Part shown: one piece after another, positions 8,581 to 17,433 of the stretch
Numbering within the stretch: position 1 is the stretch's first letter
How the letters are laid out: every line of letters starts with the position of its first letter
Source: Janibacter sp. CX7
GTDB lineage: Bacteria; Actinomycetota; Actinomycetes; Actinomycetales; Dermatophilaceae
DNA length: 64,000 nucleotides
Direction: 5' to 3'
Assembly (NCBI RefSeq): GCF_024362365.1
Contig: NZ_CP101464.1
Location: forward strand, 186,001-250,000
Program-made: the position numbers and the translations under genes
Notes under the pieces: generated by a model
The model's database searches: none
Told to the model about the DNA's origin: nothing
The model's input: only the letters and a program-made list of their open reading frames with translations

Positions 8581-9711
8581 TCAGATGCTCGCGACCCTCA
8601 CGATGAGTGCCTGCTGGTCGACCGTCACGAGCAGGCGCGTGGCCTCGCCGATGACGTCGCCGTCGACCTGCACGGGGTGCGGCTCGTCGACCCGGGCGGT
8701 GTAGACCGAGCCGGAGGTGCGAATGAGTTCGGTCCCGTCCTTCTCGGAGCGGCCGAGGACGCGCACGGCGACCGAGCCCCACCCGATGATCGTCTTCGGG
8801 GCGACGACGACGCCGTCGAGGCGACCGTCGTCGAGCCGCGCGCTGGGCACGAGCTGGATGCCGCCGGTCAGGGTGCCGCAGTTGCCGAAGAGGATCGTGC
8901 GGGCTCGCACCGGCTCCTGCGCCTTGCCGTCGATGGTCCACCGGACGCGGAATCGCTTGATGAAGATGCTGCGGAAGCCGGTGACGAAGTAGGCCGTCCA
9001 CCCGACCTTGGCCTTGAGCTCCTCGCTCGTGTTGCCCATGATCGCCGCGTCGAAGCCCATGCCCGCCATGACGAGGAAGGGGTGCCGCTCCACCGGCGGC
9101 CCCTCGACCGGCTCCTCCGCCTGGCCGGAGTCCTCGGTCGCGGCCTCCTCGGCCGGGTCGAGCTCGATCCACGCGACGTCGATCGCCTTGTTGCGCCCGC
9201 TGTAGGCGACCCGCAGGGCCTCGGTGAGGTCGGCGCCGAAGGGGATGTCGAGGTTGCGGGCGAGCAGGTTGCCGGTGCCGCGCGGCAGCAGGCCCATCGG
9301 GGTGCGGGTGCCGGCGAGGGCAACCGCGACGGCGCGGATCGTGCCGTCACCACCGAGCGGGCAGACGACGTCGACGCCGGCCTCGAGCGCCTCACGGGCC
9401 TGCCCGGTGCCCGGGTCCTCGATCGTCGTCTCGATGAAGAGCGGCTCCTCCCACCCGAGCGAGACGCTCGCGGCGGTCAGCTCGGCGCGGGTCGCGGCGA
9501 CGTCGTCGAACTTCGTCGGGTTGATGATGATGCCCGCGCGACGAGGCGCCGGGGCGCTCCCTTCGTCCCGCCGGAAGCGGTGACGGTCCGGCCGGGACCG
9601 GCCGTGACGGGGGGCCGCGGCACCCGGGCCACGGAGCACCAGGGCGACGACGACGGCGACGAGCGCGAGCGAGATGGCGATGACGATCGCCAGGAGAGTC
9701 CAGTCCGACAC
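8581..9711 (-). CDS. Diacylglycerol kinase family lipid kinase with N-terminal membrane anchor
   Basis: DAGK catalytic-domain protein of about 376 aa. One hydrophobic helix (residues 5-27) is followed by a basic linker and then the kinase domain, with IIINPTKF near residue 60 and the nucleotide motif GGDGT near residues 120-124, LLPRGTGNLLARNL, and MGFDAAIM. It probably phosphorylates a membrane lipid such as diacylglycerol, but members also act on sphingoid or other lipids. GTG 9711 is preferred over GTG 9756 because the membrane helix starts directly after it. The first 300 bases of the divergent gap region hold only the serS promoter. An acidic insert (EEAATEDSGQAEEPVEG) lies mid-domain. 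Confidence 0.87.
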   Translation of the reverse strand: MSDWTLLAIVIAISLALVAVVVALVLRGPGAAAPRHGRSRPDRHRFRRDEGSAPAPRRAGIIINPTKFDDVAATRAELTAASVSLGWEEPLFIETTIEDPGTGQAREALEAGVDVVCPLGGDGTIRAVAVALAGTRTPMGLLPRGTGNLLARNLDIPFGADLTEALRVAYSGRNKAIDVAWIELDPAEEAATEDSGQAEEPVEGPPVERHPFLVMAGMGFDAAIMGNTSEELKAKVGWTAYFVTGFRSIFIKRFRVRWTIDGKAQEPVRARTILFGNCGTLTGGIQLVPSARLDDGRLDGVVVAPKTIIGWGSVAVRVLGRSEKDGTELIRTSGSVYTARVDEPHPVQVDGDVIGEATRLLVTVDQQALIVRVASI

Positions 9712-9790
9712 GGCCGTGACGCTACCCCAGCGAGGGGCCTGCGCCCCGGTCGTCACGCCGGTGGCGGGCGGCGCCGGCGCGTGGCGCGGA

Positions 9791-9796
9791 TATCCT
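9791..9796 (+). promoter_or_regulatory. Leaderless-type -10 box of serS
   Basis: TATCCT with exactly 7 nt before the GTG start of serS. Transcription would begin at or next to the start codon, and no ribosome binding site is visible. The same geometry recurs at many genes in the window. Confidence 0.55.
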
Positions 9797-9803
9797 GCCT
9801 GTC

Positions 9804-11123
9804 GTGATCGACCTCAAGACCCTGCGCGACCAGCCCGATGCCGTCCGAGCGAGCCAGCGTGCCCGCGGCGAGGACGAGTCCCTCGTCGACGCCGTCATCG
9901 CCGCCGACGAGCAGCGCCGCAGCGCCATCGGTGCCTTCGAGACGGCCCGCGCCGAGCAGAAGGCGGCGAGCAAGGAGCTCGGCCCCGTGATGGGTCGGCT
10001 CAAGAAGGCCGAGAAGGCCGGCGAGGACGTCACCGAGCTCGAGACCGAGGCCGCCGCGCTGCGCGACAAGGGCGCTGCGATGTCGGCCCGGGTCAAGGAG
10101 CTCGAGGCCGCAGCCGAGGAGGCGAAGGGGGCGCTCGACGCCTCGATCCGTCGCATCGGAAATGTCATCCAGGAGGGTGTCCCCGCTGGCGGCGAGGACG
10201 ACTTCGTCGTCCTCGAGGAGGTCGGCACCCCCCGTGACTTCGCCGCGGAGGGCTTCGAGCCGAAGGACCACCTCGAGCTCGGCGAGCTGCTCGGTGCCAT
10301 CGACATGGAGCGCGGGGCCAAGGTGAGCGGCAGCCGCTTCTACTACCTGCGCGGCGCCGGCGCCCGGCTCGAGATCGCCCTCATGGCGCTCGCCCAGCAG
10401 ATCGCCGCCGAGGAGGGCTTCACCCCGCTCGTCGTCCCGACGCTCGTGCGCCCCGAGACGATGGCCGGCACCGGCTATCTCGACGCCCACGACGACGTCT
10501 ACCACCTGCCCGCCGACGACCTCTACCTCACCGGCACCTCCGAGGTCGCGCTCGCCGGCTACCACGCCGACGAGATCCTCGACCTCTCCGACGGGCCGAT
10601 CCGCTACGTGTCGACGTCGACCTGCTACCGCCGCGAGGCCGGCAGCTACGGCAAGGACACGCGCGGCATCTTCCGCGTCCACCAGTTCCAGAAGACCGAG
10701 ATGTTCGTCTTCTGCCGCCCCGAGGACGCCCAGGCCCAGCACGAGGAGCTGCTGCGCATCGAGCGGCGGATCCTCGAGGCGCTCGAGCTGCCCTACCGGG
10801 TCATCGACGTCGCCGCCGGCGACCTCGGCGGCCCGGCGAGCCGCAAGTACGACTGCGAGGCGTGGGTCCCCACCCAGGGCAAGTACCGCGAGCTGACGTC
10901 GACGAGCAACTGCACGACCTTCCAGGCGCGCCGCCTCAACATCCGTGAGCGCAACGCCGAGGGCGGCGGCACCCGCACGGTGGCCACGCTCAACGGCACC
11001 GCCATCACGAGCACCCGCCCGATCGTCGCGATCCTCGAGAACCACCAGCAGGCCGACGGCTCGATCCGCGTCCCCGCAGCGCTGCAGCCATTCCTCGGTA
11101 CCGAGGTCATCAGCCCGCGCTGA
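9804..11123 (+). CDS. serS: Seryl-tRNA synthetase
   Basis: Class II aminoacyl-tRNA synthetase of 439 aa that charges tRNA-Ser (and tRNA-Sec where present). The N-terminal 110 residues form the charged antiparallel coiled-coil arm that binds the tRNA long variable arm. The catalytic core shows [24 protein letters not shown] (motif 2) and the motif 3 region [18 protein letters not shown] with the class II arginine. Full length for the family. The GTG start is supported by homology of the [15 protein letters not shown] opening and by the leaderless -10 box. A short hairpin follows the stop. Confidence 0.97.
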   Translation: MIDLKTLRDQPDAVRASQRARGEDESLVDAVIAADEQRRSAIGAFETARAEQKAASKELGPVMGRLKKAEKAGEDVTELETEAAALRDKGAAMSARVKELEAAAEEAKGALDASIRRIGNVIQEGVPAGGEDDFVVLEEVGTPRDFAAEGFEPKDHLELGELLGAIDMERGAKVSGSRFYYLRGAGARLEIALMALAQQIAAEEGFTPLVVPTLVRPETMAGTGYLDAHDDVYHLPADDLYLTGTSEVALAGYHADEILDLSDGPIRYVSTSTCYRREAGSYGKDTRGIFRVHQFQKTEMFVFCRPEDAQAQHEELLRIERRILEALELPYRVIDVAAGDLGGPASRKYDCEAWVPTQGKYRELTSTSNCTTFQARRLNIRERNAEGGGTRTVATLNGTAITSTRPIVAILENHQQADGSIRVPAALQPFLGTEVISPR

Positions 11124-11150
11124 CGGTGATCGGCCAGTTCGCCCCGTCGA

Positions 11151-11166
11151 AGGGGGCCTGCCCCCT
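11151..11166 (+). terminator. Short GC hairpin after serS
   Basis: AGGGGG, CCTG loop, CCCCCT, 28 nt after the serS stop. It overlaps a copy of the CGAAGGGGG nonamer at 11148-11156. It is a weak terminator candidate because the stem is short and no T-run follows. Confidence 0.4.
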
Positions 11167-11223
11167 GTCGTTCAGGTGCGGGGGCTACGTTGGACTCGTC
11201 CCCCCGACGACGGAGGAGCACGA

Positions 11224-13971
11224 GTGATCCAGCCTGCGCGGCACGATGCGGTCGGCGCGCCCGCCCCGGTGGGGCGTGCCCGCCTCGTCGCCTCGATCAC
11301 CGCGCGTGTCCTCGACGGCCAGGCCGTCGCGGTCCATGGACCGCGCGGGATGGGCCGCTCGACGGTCCTCGACCTCGTGACCGCCGGCCTGCCGCACGCG
11401 ATCACCGTTCGGCTGCAGCGGCTCGGCACCCCGGGCCACGGCGCTGCGCTCATCGCCGGCGCCTTCCCCCCAGAGACCCTCGACGAGCTGCCCGAGCGGA
11501 TGCGCACCGGGCTGCTCGACCCGGGCTCCCTGCCCAGCGGCGACCCGGCGGTGCTCCTCGGTGATGCGCTCACCGAGCTGCTCACCACCCAGGCGGGGCG
11601 AGCCCCCTTCGTCCTCGTCATCGACGACGGGCAGCACCTCGACCCGCTCACCCTCACCGCGATGCGCACCGCGGCCTCCCGCTCGCTGGGGCCCGGTGCG
11701 CTCGGCATCCTCATCAGCGTCGGTCCGCCGGAGGTGTCGCCGGACACGGGATTCGTCCCCAGCCTCGCGGCTGCCCGCGAGCTCGAGCTGCTGCACCTCG
11801 AGCTGCTGCCGCTCGCCGGTGCCGACACGGTCGAGATGCTCACTGCTGCAGGCGTGCCCACCGACACCGCGCTGTGGGCGCACCGTGAGTCGGGAGGCAA
11901 CCCCGGTCTCGCCCACGACATCGCGCGCGCCGTCGACGGGCTGCCGCCCGCAGAGGCCACGCGCGCCGTGCACTCCCTCGTGCGGCAGGAGGCGCTCTCC
12001 CTCTCCGGGCCGGTGCGGACCACGCTGCGGCGGGTTGCCGCGATGCACCAGCCGACGACGGCCGTGCTCACCCGCCTCGGCGGCGACGAGGCCGTCGCCA
12101 GCCTGCGCACCGCCCGGGCGCTCGCCCTGCTCGTCAGCGAGGACGAGTACGTGCGGCTGACGCCCACCGCCCTCGGTGACGTGCTGCTCGAGTCCATCGA
12201 CAGCGACGAGCTCGTCGGACTGCACCGAGAGCTCGCCGCGCACGCCGACAGCGACGCGCTCGACCGCTACCACCTCGCCCTCGCCGGCGACACGGCGACC
12301 ACGCCGGCGGACCTCGCCGCGGCGGCTGCCGAGACCGCCGCCCGCGGCGAGCACGACCTCGCCGCGCACCTCTACCTCCTCGCCGCCGACGCCGGCACCG
12401 CCGAGCGCGACGAGTGGATCACCTGCTGTCTCGAGAATGCCGTCATCGGCAAGGAGACCCGTGTGCTGCAGCGCGCGATCGAGGGCGCGGCCCGGCTCGC
12501 CGAGCCCGGCCACCGGGTGCGCGCCGACCTCGCGCTCGTCGAGCTCGGCGACGTCTCGCCCGACGAGGTGCTCGTCACCGCGCTGCAGGCCGCTCGTGAG
12601 CACCCCGACCTGCAGGCCCGGGTGCTGCTGCAGCGCGCCCGCCTGCTGCTCGGCACCCACGACCTGCGCACCGCCCTCGACCTCGCCCGCCGTGCCGTCG
12701 AGCTGGCGGAGCGGGCCGGGCGCCCGGACATCGAGGTCGAGGCGCTGACCGTCGCCGCATCGGTCACCCGCACCCTCGGCGACGGTGGCTCGCGCGCGCT
12801 CATCGACGCCGCAGCCGGGCTGGCCGGACCGCCGCGCCCCGGTCAGGTGCACACCTCCGCGCGCTACATCGCCGCGCGCTTCGCCCTGCACGACGACGAC
12901 CTGCGCCGGGCCCGGGCGGAGTTCGTCGACATGCTCGCCGGGGTCGGCCCCGACGCCGGCTACGACACCGTCCACGTGCTGCGCAGCCTCGTCGAGATCG
13001 TCGCCAGGCAGGGGCGTGGCCGGGAGGCGCTCGAGCTCGCCGGGCGGGCGACCCGGGCGGCGACGCACTTCGACACGCCCGTCGCGACGACCTGGTACAT
13101 CGAGGCGATCGCCGAGTCGGTCGGCGGGACCTTCGAGCGGACGGCCGTCGTCAGCGGTCGCGGGGTCGAGCTCGCCCGTGAGCAGGAGGACGAGCGCTAC
13201 CTGCGCCGGCAGCTGGCCCACCTCGGGCTGGCGCGGCTGCACCTCGACGAGCTCGACGAGGCCGTCGCGGCCTTCCGCGAGCTGCGCTCGATCGACGAGG
13301 CGAGCGGGATCCGCGACGTCACCTCGCTGCGGTGGCACACCGACGGGATCATGGCCCTCGCCCTCGTCGGTGAGGTCGACGAGGCGGCCGACCTGCTCGC
13401 CCGGGTCCGTGAGGAGATCGACGCCGGGCGCGGTGCGCCGGGTGTCGTCATCGCCGCAGACCGGGCCGAGGCGGAGATCGCGGCGGCCCGCGGTGACCTC
13501 GACCTCGCCCGGCGACTGGCCTCGCGTTCCGCGACGGCGGCCGCCGAGCGGCGCCTGCCGATCGAGCAGGCTCGCTCGCTCGTCACCCTGGCCCATGTCG
13601 AGCGTCGGGCACGCCGCACCGGTCGCAGCCGCGAGGCCGCTGCCCGGGCGCGCGAGGTCCTGCGCCCCCTGCACGCCCACCCGTGGACGGCGTGGGTGCA
13701 GGACCGCTTCCCCGAGGGGGCGGCGCTGCACACGCTCGAGCCCGAGGAGCCCGAGGGCGGCGACCCGCAGACCCTGCTCGCATCGCTCACGCTCACCGAG
13801 CAGCAGGTCGCCGGGCTCGTCGCCGACGGCGCGAGCAACCGCGAGATCGCCCAGCGCCTGCACCTGAGCGTCAAGACCGTCGAGGGCACGCTCACCCGCG
13901 TCTACCGGAAGTCCGGGCTGCGCTCGCGCACCCAGCTCGCCGCGCTCGTCCTCGGCCACGGCCCCCGCTGA
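11224..13971 (+). CDS. LuxR-family regulator with AAA-type ATPase domain
   Basis: Large regulator of 915 aa. The N-terminal ATPase domain has a degenerate Walker A (GPRGMGRST, residues about 40-48, with R in place of the usual K) and Walker B FVLVIDDGQHLD. The central part is an alpha-helical, TPR-like region rich in Ala, Leu and Arg. The C-terminal LuxR HTH is clear (LTEQQVAGLVADGASNREIA then LSVKTVEGTLTRVY). Such proteins couple nucleotide or ligand binding to promoter activation; the target and signal are not evident. GTG 11224 is chosen because GGAGGAG lies 8-9 nt upstream. The replaced P-loop lysine may mean weak or no ATP hydrolysis. Confidence 0.85.
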   Translation: MIQPARHDAVGAPAPVGRARLVASITARVLDGQAVAVHGPRGMGRSTVLDLVTAGLPHAITVRLQRLGTPGHGAALIAGAFPPETLDELPERMRTGLLDPGSLPSGDPAVLLGDALTELLTTQAGRAPFVLVIDDGQHLDPLTLTAMRTAASRSLGPGALGILISVGPPEVSPDTGFVPSLAAARELELLHLELLPLAGADTVEMLTAAGVPTDTALWAHRESGGNPGLAHDIARAVDGLPPAEATRAVHSLVRQEALSLSGPVRTTLRRVAAMHQPTTAVLTRLGGDEAVASLRTARALALLVSEDEYVRLTPTALGDVLLESIDSDELVGLHRELAAHADSDALDRYHLALAGDTATTPADLAAAAAETAARGEHDLAAHLYLLAADAGTAERDEWITCCLENAVIGKETRVLQRAIEGAARLAEPGHRVRADLALVELGDVSPDEVLVTALQAAREHPDLQARVLLQRARLLLGTHDLRTALDLARRAVELAERAGRPDIEVEALTVAASVTRTLGDGGSRALIDAAAGLAGPPRPGQVHTSARYIAARFALHDDDLRRARAEFVDMLAGVGPDAGYDTVHVLRSLVEIVARQGRGREALELAGRATRAATHFDTPVATTWYIEAIAESVGGTFERTAVVSGRGVELAREQEDERYLRRQLAHLGLARLHLDELDEAVAAFRELRSIDEASGIRDVTSLRWHTDGIMALALVGEVDEAADLLARVREEIDAGRGAPGVVIAADRAEAEIAAARGDLDLARRLASRSATAAAERRLPIEQARSLVTLAHVERRARRTGRSREAAARAREVLRPLHAHPWTAWVQDRFPEGAALHTLEPEEPEGGDPQTLLASLTLTEQQVAGLVADGASNREIAQRLHLSVKTVEGTLTRVYRKSGLRSRTQLAALVLGHGPR

Positions 13972-14042
13972 CCCGCCCCTCCTTCACCGCTCGCACTCAA
14001 GAGCCCTGCGCCCCTGATAGCCCGCCCCCTGAAGGCCGGGTC

Positions 14043-14079
14043 GAGGTATCTGAGACGGCTATCCGGTCGGTGATACCTC
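14043..14079. terminator. Inverted repeat between convergent LuxR and ABC permease genes
   Basis: GAGGTATC (14043-14050) and GATACCTC (14072-14079) form a perfect 8-bp dyad around a 21-nt centre with further weak pairing (GAC/GTC). It lies in the 144-bp convergent gap and could terminate either transcript. The long, less GC-rich arms make a protein-binding site an alternative. Confidence 0.4.
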
Positions 14080-14115
14080 TACCCGCGTCGGGGGCTCGAG
14101 GGGATGCGCGGCGCG

Positions 14116-14985
14116 TCAGTCGGTCGTGCGGGCGTTGAAGGCGCGCAGGGCCAGGGGCGCGACGACGAGCGTGATGCCCACCGACCAGATGATCGTCGCC
14201 AGCTCGGGGTGGTGCAGCGGCCACGGGGCGTCGGCGCGCAACGGCTGACCCGCGACGCCCCAGTTGTCACGCATCGCCTGACTGAGGGCTGAGATGGGGT
14301 TCCACTCGGCGACGGTGCGCAGCCAGCTCGGCATGACGTCGGTCCGCGCGAAGGCATTGGACAGGAAGGTGATTGGGAAGATCGTCGTGAACATCAGGCC
14401 GTTGACCGCTTCGACCGAGCGCATCGCCGACCCGACGAGGATCCCGATCCAGATCATCGCGAAGCCGAAGAGCAGGAGCAGCCCGTAGCCGATGAGGGCG
14501 TTGACCACGCCGTCGTGCAGCCGCCACCCGATGAAGAGCCCGGTGACCGACATGACGGCGACGCCGATGCTCGAGTGGATGAGCGCGGCGATGCTGCGCG
14601 AGATGAGGATCGACGAGCGGCGGATGGGCAGCGACCGCAGCCGGTCGACCATGCCCTTGCCGATGTCGGTGTTGAGCCCGATGGCGACGATGAAGGCGCT
14701 GAAGGCGATGGTCTGCGCCATGATCCCGGGCAGCAGCCACGGCTTGTAGTCGACCCCGGGGATCTGGATCGAGCCACCGAAGACGTAGGCGAAGAGCAGG
14801 ACGAACATGACCGGCTGGATCGTCACGTCGGTGAGCATCTCGGGCTGGCGCTTGATGTGCGTGAGGTTGCGGCGCACCAGGGTGGTGATCTGGCGGACCC
14901 GACCGGCGCCGGCCGGTGCCAGGCTCGTCGCCGAGGTGGCTGCTGTCGGGGAGGGGGTGGAGCCGGTCTCGCTCTGGGCGGTCAT
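14116..14985 (-). CDS. ABC-2 type transporter permease (DrrB-like)
   Basis: Membrane subunit of 289 aa with a Ser/Thr-rich cytoplasmic N-terminus and six predicted helices. Typical DrrB-family features are the LVRRNLTHIKRQPEMLTDVT entry segment, VMFVLLFAYVFGGSI, and the late NPISALSQAMRDN motif. It overlaps the ATPase gene by 4 bp, so the pair forms a two-component exporter for drugs, lipids or glycolipids; the substrate is unknown. A MarR or TetR regulator is not adjacent. Confidence 0.9.
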   Translation of the reverse strand: MTAQSETGSTPSPTAATSATSLAPAGAGRVRQITTLVRRNLTHIKRQPEMLTDVTIQPVMFVLLFAYVFGGSIQIPGVDYKPWLLPGIMAQTIAFSAFIVAIGLNTDIGKGMVDRLRSLPIRRSSILISRSIAALIHSSIGVAVMSVTGLFIGWRLHDGVVNALIGYGLLLLFGFAMIWIGILVGSAMRSVEAVNGLMFTTIFPITFLSNAFARTDVMPSWLRTVAEWNPISALSQAMRDNWGVAGQPLRADAPWPLHHPELATIIWSVGITLVVAPLALRAFNARTTD

Positions 14986-15947
14986 GCCGGTGCCTCCTGG
15001 TTGGTGGTCTCCTCGGCCGCATGGCCGGTGAGGGAGAGGAAGACGTCGTCGAGGCTCGGGCGCTGCATGCCCAGGTCGTCGACGTCGATGTCGGCCCCGT
15101 CGAGGGCGCCGGCGATGCGGGTGAGGTCGGCGACGCCGGCGCCGGGCGCGGTCAGCCGGCGGGCGTCCGCGTCGACGTGGACCTCGCCGACGCTCTCGCG
15201 GACGAGCTCGGCGGCCCGGGCCACCTCGTCGTGGCGCGAGACGGTGACGACCAGGCTCGTGGCGCCGGACTGGTCCTTGAGCTCGAGCGGGGTGCCCTGG
15301 GCGATGATCCGGCCGTGGTCGATGACGCAGATGCGGTCGGCGAGCTGGTCGGCCTCGTCGAGGTACTGGGTCGTCAGGAGCAGCGTCGTGCCGTCACGCA
15401 CGAGGTCGCGCAGCACGTCCCACAGCTCGACCCGGCTGCGCGGGTCGAGACCGGTCGTCGGCTCGTCGAGGAAGAGCACGGACGGGTGGGCGATGAGGCT
15501 CACGGCCAGGTCGATCCGGCGGCGCATGCCGCCGGAGTAGTCCTTGACGACCTTGTTGCCCGCCTCGGTGAGCGAGAAGCGCTCGAGCAGGTCGTCGGCC
15601 CGCCGGCGGACCTCACGCCCGGGCAGCCCGTAGAGGTCGCCGATGAGCCGCAGGTTCTCGCGGCCGGTCAGCAGGTCGTCGACCGTCGCGGACTGGGCGG
15701 TCAGGCCCATGCTCGCGCGCACCGCCTCGGGCTCGGCGACGACGTCGTGGCCGGCGACGCGAGCCGTGCCGCGGGTGGGCGTCGCGAGCGTCGTCATCAT
15801 GCGCACGGTCGTCGTCTTGCCGGCACCGTTGGGCCCCAGCAGGCCGAAGACGGTGCCCTGAGGGACCTCGAAGCTCACGTCGTCGACGGCGACGAAGTCG
15901 CCGAAGGTCTTCACCAGGCCGGAGGCCTCGATCACGGGTGCGGTCAT
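14982..15947 (-). CDS. ABC transporter ATP-binding protein (DrrA-like, daunorubicin resistance family)
   Basis: ATPase of 321 aa with Walker A GPNGAGKTTT (near residue 40), the Q-loop in GLTAQSATVDDLLTG, the ABC signature YSGGMRRRIDLA, Walker B VLFLDEPTTGLD and an H-loop in LLLTTQYLDEADQLA, where Q takes the place usually held by histidine-containing sequence in other families but is normal for DrrA. The C-terminal 80 residues form the DrrA-type domain ending in QRPSLDDVFLSLTG. It powers the permease encoded just downstream. ATG 15947 is set by the family start MTAPVIEASGLVKTFG. Confidence 0.93.
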   Translation of the reverse strand: MTAPVIEASGLVKTFGDFVAVDDVSFEVPQGTVFGLLGPNGAGKTTTVRMMTTLATPTRGTARVAGHDVVAEPEAVRASMGLTAQSATVDDLLTGRENLRLIGDLYGLPGREVRRRADDLLERFSLTEAGNKVVKDYSGGMRRRIDLAVSLIAHPSVLFLDEPTTGLDPRSRVELWDVLRDLVRDGTTLLLTTQYLDEADQLADRICVIDHGRIIAQGTPLELKDQSGATSLVVTVSRHDEVARAAELVRESVGEVHVDADARRLTAPGAGVADLTRIAGALDGADIDVDDLGMQRPSLDDVFLSLTGHAAEETTNQEAPA

Positions 15948-16042
15948 GTCGGTCCACGCTAGGGGGCGGCACCGACAACGGACAGTGGTTTTCCCTTCGA
16001 GGCACCCATGGCCGGGCCCGGGGCCCGAGGGAGCCCGGGTGG

Positions 16043-16693
16043 CTACTCCAGGGTCTCGACGTCGATGCGGTCGTCGGGGTCGTGGCTGCGGCGCACCGAG
16101 CGCCGCCACATCCAGGCGATGACCCCGAGGACGGCTAGGACGATGAGGGCGTAGACCGCCTTGCTGATCGGGTCCATGTACTGCTCGACGAGGTGGTAGC
16201 GGTCGCCGAGTTGGAAGCCCAGCCACACGAAGAGGGTGTTCCAGATGAGCGAGCCGGCGGTCGTGTAGCCGACGAACTTCGCCACCGGCATGCGGTCGAT
16301 GCCCGCCGGGATCGAGATGAGGCTGCGGATGCCGGGGACGAAGCGGCCGAAGAAGACCGCCTTGGGCCCGTGCTTGCTGAACCACGCGTCGGTCTTGTCG
16401 ATGTCGGCGACGTCGACGAGCGGCATCTTGTGCGCGATGACCTTGAGCCGGTCGAGGCCCAGAGCCGCGCCGATGCCGTAGAGCAGCAGCGCGCCGGTGA
16501 CCGAGCCGAGCGTCGCCCAGAGCACCGCCTCGACGATCGAGTAGCGGCCCTGCGCGGCGGTGAAGCCGGCGAGCGGCAGGATCACCTCGCTGGGGATCGG
16601 CGGGAAGACGTTCTCGAGGAAGATGCCCAACGCGATGCCGGGGCCCCCGATCCGGTCCATGAGGTCGAGGACCCACTCGACGATGGTGTTCAT
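16043..16693 (-). CDS. DedA family membrane protein
   Basis: Polytopic protein of 216 aa in the DedA/SNARE-associated family, several members of which flip undecaprenyl phosphate or phosphatidylethanolamine. Family motifs are FLENVFPPIPSEVILPLAGF (residues 25-44) and FFGRFVPGIRSLISIPAG, with about five hydrophobic helices. A charged tail with SHDPDDRIDVETLE closes it. A DedA gene also lies near fba in mycobacteria, consistent with conserved neighbourhood. It is divergent from the RNA methyltransferase with 39 bp between starts. Confidence 0.92.
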   Translation of the reverse strand: MNTIVEWVLDLMDRIGGPGIALGIFLENVFPPIPSEVILPLAGFTAAQGRYSIVEAVLWATLGSVTGALLLYGIGAALGLDRLKVIAHKMPLVDVADIDKTDAWFSKHGPKAVFFGRFVPGIRSLISIPAGIDRMPVAKFVGYTTAGSLIWNTLFVWLGFQLGDRYHLVEQYMDPISKAVYALIVLAVLGVIAWMWRRSVRRSHDPDDRIDVETLE

Positions 16694-16732
16694 GCGGCCC
16701 TTCCGCGGCGGTGACGTCTACGGTGGGGGCCC

Positions 16733-17410
16733 GTGAGCACCCCGGATGATCATGCCAAGGCTAGGGGCGGACCCTCCGCGCAACCTGTGAGCCACGGCGT
16801 CGGTCCATGGGTTGGTGAGTGGCCCGACGACCCGCGCCTCGACCCTGAGCTGCTCCGCGACGGCGACCGACGCAATGTCGAGGACCGCTACCGCTACTGG
16901 TCCCACGAGGCGATCACCGCTGACCTCGCCGCCCGGCGCCACTCCTTCTACGTGGCGATCGAGAACTGGGAGCACGACTTCAACATCGGCTCGGTCGTGC
17001 GCACCGCCAACGCCATGGGGGCGGCCGCCTTCCACATCGTCGGCCGACGGCGCTGGAACCGGCGTGGCGCGATGGTCACCGACCGCTACCAGGTGGAGCA
17101 CCACCATCCGTCCGTCGCGGACTTCGCCCAGTGGGCGGCGACGGCGGGCGAAGGGGGGACCCCCCTTCGCATCATCGGCATCGACAACGTCCCGGGCTCG
17201 GTCCCGATCGAGACCTTCGACCTGCCCCGCGACTGCGTCCTCGTCCTCGGCCAGGAGGGCCCGGGGATCTCGCCGCAGATGCTCGAGGTGTGCGAGGTCG
17301 TGCTCGAGATCACGCAGTTCGGCTCGACCCGCTCGATCAACGCCGGCGCGGCCGCGGCGATCGCGATGCACGCCTGGGTGCGGCGGCACCACTTCGGTCA
17401 GGTGCCGTAG
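16733..17410 (+). CDS. TrmH/SpoU family RNA 2'-O-methyltransferase
   Basis: SPOUT methyltransferase of 225 aa, probably acting on rRNA or tRNA ribose with S-adenosylmethionine. The three SpoU motifs are present: NIGSVVRTANAMGAAAFHIV (motif 1), VLVLGQEGPGIS (motif 2) and GSTRSINAGAAAAIAMHAW (motif 3), which together form the trefoil knot. The first 60 residues are a poorly conserved acidic extension. The target nucleotide cannot be read from sequence. The gene contains a perfect 23-bp palindrome (17148-17170) coding for the loop GEGGTPL. Confidence 0.88.
   Translation: MSTPDDHAKARGGPSAQPVSHGVGPWVGEWPDDPRLDPELLRDGDRRNVEDRYRYWSHEAITADLAARRHSFYVAIENWEHDFNIGSVVRTANAMGAAAFHIVGRRRWNRRGAMVTDRYQVEHHHPSVADFAQWAATAGEGGTPLRIIGIDNVPGSVPIETFDLPRDCVLVLGQEGPGISPQMLEVCEVVLEITQFGSTRSINAGAAAAIAMHAWVRRHHFGQVP
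17148..17170. repeat. Perfect palindrome of the nonamer inside a coding region
   Basis: GCGAAGGGGGG, a central A, and its exact complement. It contains CGAAGGGGG (17149-17157) and CCCCCTTCG (17161-17169). It is read in frame in the RNA methyltransferase gene between motifs 1 and 2, where the protein has a surface loop. In the other pairs found here the same arrangement forms intergenic terminators. Confidence 0.75.
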
Positions 17411-17433
17411 ACCAGGCAGGCGCCGCTGTCGGC

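Noticed and set aside
16000..16040. Terminator between the ABC exporter and DedA genes
   Set aside because: GCCCGGG and CCCGGGC runs allow several alternative short pairings and none is clearly better than expected at this GC content.
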